Shown here: piece by piece, positions 1-8,216 of the stretch
Position numbering within the stretch: position 1 is the first letter of the stretch
Layout of the letters: every line of letters begins with the position of its first letter
NCBI GenBank assembly: GCA_039111635.1
Contig: JBCAQO010000007.1
Coordinates: forward strand, 2,666,001 to 2,730,000
DNA: 64,000 bases
Origin: Heterobasidion occidentale
Lineage: Eukaryota; Basidiomycota; Agaricomycetes; Russulales; Bondarzewiaceae
Direction of reading: 5' to 3'
Notes under the pieces: generated by a model
Told to the model about the DNA's origin: nothing
Seen by the model: only the letters and a program-made list of their open reading frames with translations
Database searches by the model: none
Made by a program: the position numbers and the translations under genes

Positions 1-969
1 CTCCTCCAATCGTATCACAGATATTAGACGGGGCCAATATTGATGATCGCGCCGTGTCTGGTTCCATCCGGAGCGCAGCATGCCGATGCATTTTCGTGAT
101 GTCAATACCTTGCTGCTTCCTTCAATATTCCGTCGACCATCCAAGCCTAGCTCGAGGAACTTTTGTGGTGTTGCACCGAATTACTCTGAGGAACCCCTTC
201 GCCTTCAAATGGATTCACTCGTCGGCAGTCGGTTTTATCTCTATATTTGTATGTGTCCTCGGAGTTGGACGCTGCGACCACACAGAAGCCAGGGCCACGC
301 ACTGGCCACGCAGACAGTCCTTCATCCCATGACCAAGAGTCTTGAACGCAAATAACTAATTCTACCCAACTAGCGCCCATGTATTCAGCCACCCGGATTT
401 GTACCACTTTCGCCGTTCTACTTCCCTTGCAGTCTAGACAACTAATCTTCTCCGTTGCGATGTTCATCGTGGTCATCTGATAACAAGCCGATACCTTGCG
501 GCAGTATGTAAAGTGGTGTCTCTTCTTCGGGACTTAATTCCCCTCCCGTCTCTGATCACTGTCATTGAATACTGTGGGGCTGCGCTCGACATGTCTGTAC
601 GTATGTGATGTTGTTTTTTCCTGGGTCCCGGCGAAAGAAGTGTCCTTCTTCTCTGAAATCGTCTCTAGTTCCCGCAAGTCTACTCGAACGAGGAGACCTT
701 GTTCCAGAATGAGAGGATACGAGGAGCGGTGCACGGCATGCGATTTTTCCCTCTCCACCGTTCTGATTGACCCTGTCTACAGGATTCTGATGGGCAATGC
801 GATTGGCCACCGTGGTACCCCATACTATGATGTAGCCCTACGACACGAAACCGCTAGTTCTGTAGAGTATTGCTGCACATACATGAAGCTGTTTCGCTGT
901 TTGGTACGTCATAGCATCCTCGGAATTTGCGCAAACAGTTAAGGGAATATATTACAGGTCATCTAAAGG
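1..969. other. No supportable gene; upstream region of the hydrophobin
   Basis: Several short open frames exist on both strands (for example 565-942, +), but none shows a family signature, a sensible splice pattern or a recognisable domain. I read this stretch as intergenic and as the upstream region of the hydrophobin gene. Confidence 0.5.
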
Positions 970-976
970 TATATAA
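970..976 (+). promoter_or_regulatory. TATA box of the hydrophobin gene
   Basis: A TATATAA lies 81 bp upstream of the hydrophobin start codon. It is followed by a pyrimidine/CA-rich leader with no intervening ATG in the hydrophobin frame except one at 988, which the frame reads through in phase. The mature signal peptide starts at the ATG at 1051. Confidence 0.6.
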
Positions 977-1050
977 GGCCTTCGTCCATGCATACAGATT
1001 CCCCAGTCGAACACACTCGCACGCTGATCAACTATTCTAACACTCCAAAC

Positions 1051-1511
1051 ATGTTCTCCATCCTCGCTCTTGTTCCTTTCATCGCCCTCATTGCCCTCGC
1101 ATCTGCGAGCCCTACCAAGCGTACGGAACCTGCTAGCCAGTGTGACACTGCTCCTGTACAGTGCTGCGATTCTGTGCAGACTGCTGGAAGCCCGGCCGCC
1201 GCAAACGAGCTGGGCTTGCTCGGCATCGTCGTTCAAGACCTCAACATTCCAGTTGGGCTGACTTGCACTCCGATCTCTGTCATCGGCGTTGGCAGCGGTG
1301 CCTCCTGGTACATCCTTCGGTTTCTTGTCTATCGCTGTGCTACGGACTGACTAGTTAAGTAGCGATGCATCTCCCGTATGCTGCGAGGATAACAGCTACA
1401 GTAAGCGTATAGAAGATATTTTCATGCCAGCTGTATCAATTGCTAACTCATGATACCTCTTCAGACGGCGTGGTGGCTATCGGCTGCGTCCCCGTCGACC
1501 TCAGCCTCTAA
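1051..1511 (+). CDS. Class I hydrophobin (secreted, amphipathic cell-wall protein)
   Basis: Three exons: 1051-1307, 1360-1400 and 1465-1511, with GT...AG introns of 52 and 64 nt; a CTAAC branch-like site at 1443 lies in the second. The spliced frame is 114 residues. It begins with a hydrophobic signal peptide (about residues 1-20, ending near ASASP) and has the eight-cysteine hydrophobin pattern C-CC-C-C-CC-C: cysteines in QCDTAPVQCC, LTC, SGASC, PVCC and IGC. Hydrophobins are secreted and self-assemble at air-water interfaces to coat hyphae and fruit bodies. The spacing and the hydrophilic stretch after the first CC fit class I. The unspliced frame runs into TGA at 1348, so splicing is required for the last four cysteines. 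An upstream in-frame ATG at 988 would put 21 polar residues before the signal peptide, so 1051 is preferred. Confidence 0.93.
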
Positions 1512-2518
1512 ACATACGCCGGCAGTTACCTCAGCCGTTCATGGTGTTGGACAGAGAGTTTCGAAGCACGGAATATAAATCAAAAACCCCTTATATCATT
1601 TCATTCCTCCGCGCGGATTGTATCTTTTATGCGAATGATTTTCTCAGACCCATTCTCCGCTTCTGTAGAGAAATGAATGAGAATAAGAAAGCAATTCTGG
1701 ATCTTCAACTTCCTTGCTCTGCTCCCAAACGGCCGGAAAGAAGCAACCTAGATTGTAACTATACAATGCCATTTTGTGTCGAGGCGGCATCAGGCAATTT
1801 CAAAAGGAGTTACTCCACGACGATTCATTCCTTATCTTGCTTGTTTTAAAGTTTACACGCATTCTACCCGTCGCTGCTTCTTGACGGTTCCTCGGCATAT
1901 GGGAGCGGTTTTTCAAAAATAGGCAACTTGGTACCACCGGGCAACCTATGTTCAGATCTGGGCTGTGGAGTCCCTACATGGCCACGGAGTAGGGGCGGAG
2001 TATCAGAACATACGGGTCGCGAATTTTCGAAACAATTGGGTTCCAATGTTCCCCTTGCCACGTATCAAAGCTACTTATGGGTGCGGCCTCCGGAACTCTA
2101 CTCAAGTTATGAGGCATGGAAGTGAGGGGTGGGTGCTTGCGTCACCACCTGGTATATTTGAAGTAGGAATCCGGCATGAGGCGGAAAGATAAATTTGTGC
2201 AACGCCTTCCAGAAGTCATCCGCATTGCGAGTCCCTGATGATTGTGAAACTGACCTTTTATAAGGATCGCGTAATTTTCCCTAAAGATAGAACGAATGTG
2301 TATAGCCTTTAGAGCAATGAAAATACAGAATCGAAAAAATTGCATAGTACTTGCATGTACAATTCGTGGTGACAATTACTTGCAGTCATGCACCCCAGCG
2401 GGAGTGATCCTCGGCACCACGAGGTCCCTCCAAGGTACCGATGCCCAGCCTAGGATAATAGAAACATGTGTACCGTGATATCAATATTCTGGCTGAGCAA
2501 CGTGACGATAGCTCCGCA
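1512..2518. other. Intergenic; nothing recognised
   Basis: 3' flank of the hydrophobin and 3' flank of the minus-strand TFIIIC gene, which converge here. Short frames (for example 1541-1849, +) have no recognisable content. No repeats were noticed. Confidence 0.5.
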
Positions 2519-3264
2519 TCATGCTTCCGACACATGATGGTCACCGACGCGTTCATCTGTACTAGTTCCCACTCCTCGATTCACGTTTGTTCCCTTTGCC
2601 TTACGGCCGCGCAGTGGAGCCTCAGCAGGCGTTTCGCTCGTACTCCCCGTCATGATGTCTACACCATGAGACTTGACTGCGGAAGCATCGGTTCCCTCTG
2701 CGGTCCGCCCACGCTGTCCGTGATGTGGGTCTATTGTTTGACTGGATGTCTTACGTCGAAGTTCGACCTCTTTGAAATGAATACGTTGTTCGGTATTTGC
2801 GACATGAACGATCAATTTCCTGCTGTAGTCTCGGTCACCTGGAGCGTGGAGCCGAGTGGATATATGCGTCAGTGAGGTCAAAGAAGATGGTGATATAGAT
2901 CGTCTCAGATGGTCACCTTTCTCTTCGGTGAAAAGAAGCTCGGTGCCTAGTAAAGACTGATGTCTACCCTTGAAGATTGTACCCGAAAGCTGTAAGAAGG
3001 GAGCGGGAGTGTCAAGTCCCTACTTGAAAATAAATTCACTTCTGTTCGGACCATCTAGTTGCCAATCAATATGAAGAGACCACGCACAGTGAGGCGGCAG
3101 GTGGTACTGCTGGGCACCAGTGTCGGTTCCACATTGCCCAAGTCCAACGTCACGTATGATACTTCCTCTTCTACCTCCCCGGTTTCTCCGCATGTGTAGT
3201 TGTTGTCCAAATCAAACGACTGTACCTGCCTGTAGCCAGGATATAAGGCGGCCTGGGATGTCAT
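2519..3264 (-). CDS. TFIIIC triple-barrel subunit (GTF3C6/Tfc7-like)
   Basis: Two exons on the minus strand: 3264-3088 (59 codons) and 3019-2519, with a 68-nt GT...AG intron, giving about 225 residues. The start has the motif YPGYRQ near residue 8, then an acidic stretch and VSYVTLDLGNVEPTLVPSS. Exon 2 opens with GLDTPAPFLQLSGT and continues to LLGTELLFTEE. This is the conserved core of the TFIIIC sub6 / tau55-like triple-barrel domain, which dimerises with the tau95-type subunit in the TFIIIC module that recognises tRNA and 5S promoters for RNA polymerase III. After about residue 110 the protein turns basic and low-complexity, as is usual for the family. The splice junction restores the family motif exactly (R-L-x then G-L-D-T-P). 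A Cys replaces the usual Tyr just before R-L. The gene is divergent from the methyltransferase gene, with 122 bp between start codons. Confidence 0.86.
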
Positions 3265-3386
3265 TTTGCAGCCAGAGTTCGCAGAGGGGCAGAGGGCGCC
3301 GCGGCCCGCAGAGTCCAGACGTGTCGACGGTAAGTAGCGGTACGGTTGCTCCGGTCCGGTGGACGGTGTAAACCGAAGCCAACACG
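3265..3386. promoter_or_regulatory. Shared divergent promoter region (TFIIIC subunit / MRM2)
   Basis: Only 122 bp separate the two divergent start codons, so both 5' UTRs and core promoters must lie here or overlap the neighbouring gene. I see no clear TATA box. The stretch is GC-rich. Confidence 0.55.
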
Positions 3387-4402
3387 GTGGCGCAGTATTG
3401 CCTGCAGCCACTTTCTATGCCCTTCAGACCGACACTCGCCCTTTGCAAAGGGAAGAATGCTGCCCCTTCGTCCAAATTCTGGCTTTCACGCCATTTTGAC
3501 GATCCCTATGTACGACAACGCCTTTCGAATCCAGAGAACTACCGGTCACGCTCTGCCTTCAAACTATTAGAGATCGACGACAAGTATTCACGCTTCTTGC
3601 GCCGCCCTGATGTGCATGCGGTAGTTGATCTGGGAGCCGCTCCTGGAGGTTGGAGTCAGGTCGTCGCAGGGTTCATGGGCTGGTCCGATGGGCCGATTGC
3701 AGAAGCGTCAAGTCCATGGGATGTAGGAAGCAGTCCACGTGTGGATGATGCCGCAGACAACTGGGGGCTGAAACGGATTGAAGAGGTCAAGCTTCAGGCG
3801 GATGGATCGTGGAGTACTGGAGAGGCTTACGCTCTACCAGAGGAGACGAGAGGTACACAGAGTCTGGGCCGAGGGGTGGTTGTCGCAATCGACAGGCTGC
3901 GCATGCAGCCAATTCCGGGTGTGCACTCTATGCAGTTGGACTTCCTATCGCAAGAAGCTGGATCTCTTGTTCAGGAAATTCTCAAGGCGAAGGCGAACAT
4001 GGAAGGCAAGGCAGATGTCATCTTGTCAGACATGGCTGCGAATATGTCCGGTAATAAAATTCGAGATACCCAGGCCAGTCTAGACATCTGTGAAGCGGTA
4101 TGGGCATTTGCCAGTCAGCATCTGAGAACAGCGGAGAGCATAGGAAGAAAACGTGGTGGCGTGCTTCTGTATGTCTCTTGTTATTCCATTTTCTCCCAAG
4201 GGCGCTGACTGCTTTCACAAGATTGAAACATTTTGCACATCCGATCCTACAGGAGTTCCGACAAGAGTATCTCAACCCTTATTTCCACGACGTGCTCTAT
4301 ATTAAGCCTGGCGCGAGCCGAGCCGAATCTAGTGAAGGCTACTGGTTATGCATGGGCTTCAAAGGGTACAAGGAAGTGCCAGCTCCAGTTGGAGCTTCCT
4401 GA
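3387..4402 (+). CDS. MRM2: Mitochondrial-type rRNA 2'-O-methyltransferase, RrmJ/FtsJ family
   Basis: Two exons, 3387-4168 and 4222-4402, with a 53-nt intron (GTATGT donor, CTGAC branch-like site, CAAG acceptor); 320 residues. It transfers a methyl group from S-adenosylmethionine to a ribose 2'-OH; Mrm2 proteins modify a uridine in the peptidyl-transferase region of mitochondrial large-subunit rRNA. Visible features: the K-D-K-E catalytic tetrad at about K59 (SAFKLLEID), D215 (VILSDMAANM), K263 (LLKHFAHP) and E299 (ESSEGYWLC), and the SAM loop DLGAAPGGWS at 81-90. The N-terminal 30 residues are basic and free of acidic residues, compatible with a mitochondrial presequence. An insertion of about 60 residues (about 100-165) follows the SAM motif. 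Splicing joins GVLL to LKHFAHP in frame; the unspliced frame would end before the second catalytic Lys. Cytoplasmic Trm7/Spb1 relatives are less likely because of the length and the HFAHP/YIKP motifs. Confidence 0.93.
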
Positions 4403-5096
4403 TGTGTGCTCCCGTGCTATTCGCATTCGTTCCCGTGGAGTGCAGTGATCTCGGTGTTGGATGCCCTTCGTGGGTTATTGAGTGGTATGTGTACTATTTC
4501 ACGAACAGGCGGTGTATCGTATAGTTATATCATTTGGAAGCTACAGGGTCTCTGTCTCAAGACATGTTCGATAGCTTGCCTATCCTTTGCGATGAAAAGA
4601 GTGTCTTATCCAGAGGATCCGTCCATTTTCGATTCTGGCTTGAAGAGGACATTCATCATAGGTTAAGTTTAGCAAGCTGAAACACGGTGACTTTGAGAAG
4701 GATGGAAAAATCGGTTCCGCGGAGAGTTGTAACTCTCTCGGTACGGTCAGATGGTCTGCTGCGGTTGACAACTCCTTTCCTTTCGTAGAATGGCCGTCAG
4801 CGCAGGCACATTGTACCACGGATTCTAAATTGATGCCCACGACATCGGATACCGCCGTCCGCTCTCGAATGGGGCGGAAACGTAAATGAGGCGGAAGATT
4901 AACACTTATTGGAGCTTGCGTGCATGAGTTGGCTTCATGTTTTGTGATGGGCGAAAATATGTGGAAACTGATTACGGCCAAAATCCACTAGCACCATGCA
5001 ACCAGCTGTCTGCTAGCACTCGTTCTCTAGCTTCTTCCTAAAAATTGTCTGGATTAAATTTCCGAAAGGAGGGTAGGAGCTGGTTGGATCGTGTAC
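4403..5096. other. Intergenic; nothing recognised
   Basis: 3' flank of the methyltransferase. A 133-codon minus-strand frame (4981-4580) shows no recognisable motif and no splice context, and I treat it as chance. Confidence 0.5.
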
Positions 5097-5402
5097 ATAC
5101 AGTGCTGGACAAGCAAAGTCGACAATTTTAGTTGACCAATTTTCCCACCCTCCGGAACCACCGGAATTGATGTGCATTCAGTAGATGAGCATTCTGAGCT
5201 CCTTACGAGCAAAAACCCATGAGCCAATCTCACGTAAATTACATTTTATTAATTTTGACCCTCAAAAAATTGGCCAACACCCAAATTATAATGGTAGGGC
5301 CTCAGAAATAGTGTCAATCGACTCCGTTTTTTTTTACCTGAGTTCAATGGTAGTCTTAAATAGTCCCGAAAAAAACCACTAAGGCTGTAACAGCAGTGCA
5401 TT
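5097..5402. repeat. Decayed TA-flanked inverted-repeat element (Tc1/mariner-type MITE)
   Basis: TA followed by CAGTGCTGGACAAGCAAAGT at 5097-5120 matches, in reverse complement, the end of a second copy near 17765-17791. The part at 5255-5385 (CTCAAAAAATTGGCCA..., CGACTCC..., poly-A before CCAC) is homologous in direct orientation to 17627-17755. The right terminal repeat appears partly deleted (CAGCAGTGCA at 5393-5402). No transposase is present, so it was probably mobilised in trans. Confidence 0.55.
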
Positions 5403-5777
5403 TCCAAACTACGACACACTAAGCTCCCAACTTATGCAGCATCTAAAGCATCCCTGAGGGTGCCCTCCAAGAAAGAAACATGCATCAAATATTCAGAATC
5501 TTCGCAAAAAAACAATTTACTCAAGAATCTCACCTAAGTTTGAGTCAGACACCAAAGAAGACATGGGTAATATCATAAGATGGGATCCTCATGCAGGTTT
5601 GAAGCCATCACTGTTAGATGGTGCTGCATCAGAGGATGAAATACAGACCAGAGAAGAGCTGCCAAAGCATAGGATGGAAAAGATGAAAGATGTGATGGTT
5701 GAGGTGATTTGCCAATTTTTTAATTGATTATGGCAGTTTATGGATACATATTATAAGGGGCTTACAGGGAAGGCAGC
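5403..5777. other. Unassigned AT-rich sequence left of the nested LTR elements
   Basis: No gene recognised. It ends at the left border of a reverse-oriented family C LTR. Confidence 0.4.
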
Positions 5778-5833
5778 TGTTAAGTCGGAGACCTATCACG
5801 TGCACCGATGCATGAAGGGGATCCCTAGGCTAA
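5778..5833 (-). repeat. Family C LTR (minus strand), left piece, interrupted by element A1
   Basis: TGTTAAGTCGGAGACCTATC... down to CCTAGGCTAA is the reverse complement of the 3' end of the family C LTR seen intact at 22378-23209. The rest of this LTR lies at 16690-17483, on the other side of A1. The flanks GCAGC (5773-5777) and GTAGT (17484-17488) look like a 5-bp target duplication that has since gained two C-to-T changes. Confidence 0.85.
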
Positions 5834-6454
5834 TGTTATGACTTGACCGATTGGGGCCCTTCGCGGCCGTGTCTAACCGATGGATCAAGCATCACATGCT
5901 AGGCGGCTCCACTACGGAGCGTACATCAAGGTATTCGGCATGTCCTTAGGAGCCGACAAGACCGATGGTTCTTCAAGACGTCGGTAAAGGCTATATTGGA
6001 GGGACACGGGGCTCACAGAGTTCACACAGTAATGAGAGGCGTATTCACATGCCATGGGCTTAGGGCTTATGGGTAAGCACCTCGTCGCACCATGATGGAT
6101 CAGTGCGACTGGAGAAGTACAAGAGTAGGCGCCGGAGAGAAAGACGGCGGCCACAGCTCTCCTAGGATGGAAACCTGGAGAAGCACACGGACTCTTACCC
6201 TATACCCTATACAGTATATAAGGCCCATAGAATAGGCTGAGGATCTTCAGTCTATTCTCTTCGTTCATTCGTATCTACGAATACGAACCTCTTCGTTCCC
6301 CCTGTATCTACACATACAGGATTCTTAGAGCCAATCATTATTCCCTCCTGTATCAACGCCTGATACAGTCGAGACTTCATCCACCACTCAGTCCATTGTG
6401 CGACCTAGGGAAGGACCTGTTACTCTTGGGTTACTGAACGAGCAGTTCATAACA
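5834..6454 (+). repeat. A1 5' LTR (621 bp)
   Basis: Starts TGTTATGACTTGACC and ends ...TTCATAACA, giving TG...CA ends. It contains the TATA box at 6215-6221, the inferred RNA start at 6249, and three hairpin-forming segments at 6267-6282, 6301-6320 and 6348-6368. Confidence 0.96.
6215..6258 (+). promoter_or_regulatory. A1 LTR core promoter and inferred RNA 5' end
   Basis: TATATAA at 6215-6221 is followed 28 nt later by AGTCTATTCT (6249-6258). That decamer is the exact reverse complement of the primer site just inside the LTR, so in a self-priming element it should be the first ten nucleotides of the RNA. The start position is inferred from this match and from the TATA spacing. Confidence 0.7.
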
Positions 6455-6456
6455 CT

Positions 6457-6466
6457 AGAATAGACT
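6457..6466 (+). other. A1 primer-binding site (self-priming type)
   Basis: AGAATAGACT begins 2 nt after the LTR end and is complementary over 10 nt to the inferred RNA 5' end at 6249-6258. No tRNA 3'-end match was apparent. In Tf1 and related elements the RNA 5' end folds back on such a site and is cleaved to prime minus-strand synthesis. Confidence 0.7.
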
Positions 6467-6924
6467 CGCTTTTGCCCCTACCTTGCACCACACTCTGCTT
6501 GCTGCCACACTCTTTCTCACAACCCTCATCGGTGGCATAGACACCCACCGAAGAGAGTTACTTCACACACCCTGGAGCAAGACCTAGGCCTAGGATTCCC
6601 ACCAGGCACTAGACAAATCCATAACCGACTCCGACAGAACAATCGCCCTATCCATCAAAGAGAAAACCGCTGGTATTACTCCGACACCAATCAGCCAGCA
6701 CCCCCAAACTTTGATAACTGCTCGTACCGAGAAGGACGATACTTCTTCACAAGGGAAGACGGAACAGAAGCTGAGTGGGCTTGGGACGAAATAGCAGAAG
6801 ACTGGGTAGAACACCCCAGTACAGGAACCCCGAACCGGAAATCCCGGACACATCGGAGGAAGAAGAAGGAACATCCGAGTCCGAATCCTCGGATATTCAA
6901 ACACCGATCAATACCCGAAATATT

Positions 6925-8139
6925 ATGTCAAATCCTACAGACCCCCCCGTCTCATCGGGAAGGGGCAAGCTCAAGCTCCCTGATAACTTCGAAGGGGACC
7001 GAACACAATCACAGAAATTCATCATGAATTGCCTCCTCCTTTTCACAACAGAATCAGACCGATACAAGACGGATACAGACAAGGTTTCCCTCGCTCTCTC
7101 TTGCATGAGATATGGGACGGCCGGCGTATGGGCAGAAAGCTTCCTAAAGAAGACAGTAGGGGCGACCCCGCCCAAGACCGTAGGAACTTGGGACGACTTC
7201 CTTGTCAGGTTTAAACTCCAGTTCAAGGAAACGAACCTCACGGACAAGGCCCGAAGCGCCCTCATGTCTTTCTCTCAGGGGAAGATGACGGTGGATGAGT
7301 ATTCAAACCAATTCATCCTTATCGCCGCCGACGCCGACATCACCGACAAGGAACAAGTTCCTTACTTCCAGAGGGGACTCGATCCAAGGGTCATGGACAA
7401 GATCTATGACAAAGAAACTCCGCCGAAGGACACGATCCAAGATTGGGTCAACACTGCCTGTGAAATAGACAGACGCTTGAGAGCCCGAAGTGCTCAAAAG
7501 GCGATCCTAGCCAACTCCACCTCATTCCGAAGCGACTTCCTCAATCGCTTTCACCTCCAACCAGCTCGCCGCTATAACTCTACCACCGCTCCCCGAAGAA
7601 TGAACAACCAGGTGGTTGACATGGACATTGACGCCTCTCGCAAAAGAGACGCCAATCGGAACAAGCGTGTATATGATGGCAAGAGACCTGCTCCCTTTTC
7701 CTGCTACAATTGCGGAAAACCAGGGCACGGGATAGCTGATTGTCCTTTCCCTTGTAGAGGCGTTCCCCCGTCTCGAGGAAATTCGCGCAAGTCGGTGGGC
7801 AGAGGAGGTAGACGAACTCGCGCTGCAGACATGGAGGATGAAGACGAGCAAGAACCCCCGGTGGGAGACGATGCGCGACTACATCGAGGACTGGAGGAGG
7901 GGAGTTCTCATGGCCACCACCGTCGGGTACCACAACCTGGTAATTCGGTGGAATGTGAGGACCCTTCCGCGAGAAGGGGAGGATCACGCCAGAGCAATGG
8001 AGAGCGCTACGTACCACCTAACGGACGACGAGGAAACGGACCCGTCAGTGATACTAATGGCGTCCGAGCGCTCTTCCAAGAAGTAGGGAAGGCGGAGGCA
8101 AAGAAGATGTTGGTGGATCTGGCAGAGGATTTTTCCTGA
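6925..8139 (+). CDS. gag: A1 Gag (capsid plus CCHC zinc knuckle)
   Basis: Retrotransposon Gag of 404 residues from the ATG at 6925; the frame is open further upstream but without a convincing start. The first 230 residues contain a capsid-type segment (TAGVWAESFLKK, WDDFLVRFKLQF, GKMTVDEYSNQF, YFQRGLDPRVMDKI). A CCHC knuckle CYNCGKPGHGIADC follows near residue 265, then a basic Arg/Gly/Pro-rich tail. It forms the cytoplasmic particle and binds element RNA. Copy A2 carries a 1-nt deletion and a nonsense change in the same gene. The tail overlaps a second conserved frame (7736-8086). The stop at 8139 is followed after 77 bp by the pol start. Confidence 0.9.
   Translation: MSNPTDPPVSSGRGKLKLPDNFEGDRTQSQKFIMNCLLLFTTESDRYKTDTDKVSLALSCMRYGTAGVWAESFLKKTVGATPPKTVGTWDDFLVRFKLQFKETNLTDKARSALMSFSQGKMTVDEYSNQFILIAADADITDKEQVPYFQRGLDPRVMDKIYDKETPPKDTIQDWVNTACEIDRRLRARSAQKAILANSTSFRSDFLNRFHLQPARRYNSTTAPRRMNNQVVDMDIDASRKRDANRNKRVYDGKRPAPFSCYNCGKPGHGIADCPFPCRGVPPSRGNSRKSVGRGGRRTRAADMEDEDEQEPPVGDDARLHRGLEEGSSHGHHRRVPQPGNSVECEDPSARRGGSRQSNGERYVPPNGRRGNGPVSDTNGVRALFQEVGKAEAKKMLVDLAEDFS
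7736..8086 (+). CDS. A1 ORF1b: second conserved frame overlapping the gag tail
   Basis: Open for 117 codons in the +1 frame relative to gag, starting just after the zinc knuckle; the first ATG is at 7838. Its translation looks like an ordinary folded protein (VEAFPRLEEIRASRW, MRDYIEDWRRGVLMATT, LVIRWNVRT), whereas the overlapping gag frame is Arg/Gly-rich. Between A1 and A2, 8 of 12 nucleotide differences after 7838 are silent in this frame while most alter the gag frame. It could be made by a +1 frameshift after the knuckle, by internal initiation, or be a separate accessory protein. I know of no family match. That it is coding is inferred from the substitution pattern. Confidence 0.55.
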   Translation: MIVLSLVEAFPRLEEIRASRWAEEVDELALQTWRMKTSKNPRWETMRDYIEDWRRGVLMATTVGYHNLVIRWNVRTLPREGEDHARAMESATYHLTDDEETDPSVILMASERSSKK

Positions 8140-8216
8140 CCTCTCCTTCACCAGCCGAAGAGAGGGGGTCGAGGAAACTCGAGTATGATTCCCCGTCATA
8201 TATTCGAATCGGAGCA

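Noticed and set aside
988..1350. Unspliced 120-codon frame over the hydrophobin
   Set aside because: It lacks the last four conserved cysteines; splicing at 1308-1359 and 1401-1464 restores them and the normal C-terminus.
4580..4981. 133-codon minus-strand frame
   Set aside because: No recognisable motif, composition like non-coding flank, no splice context.
5912..6154. 80-codon minus-strand frame in the family A LTR, also open in other LTR copies
   Set aside because: Runs antisense to the element; conservation is explained by the young age of the LTRs, and the older solo LTR keeps it only loosely.
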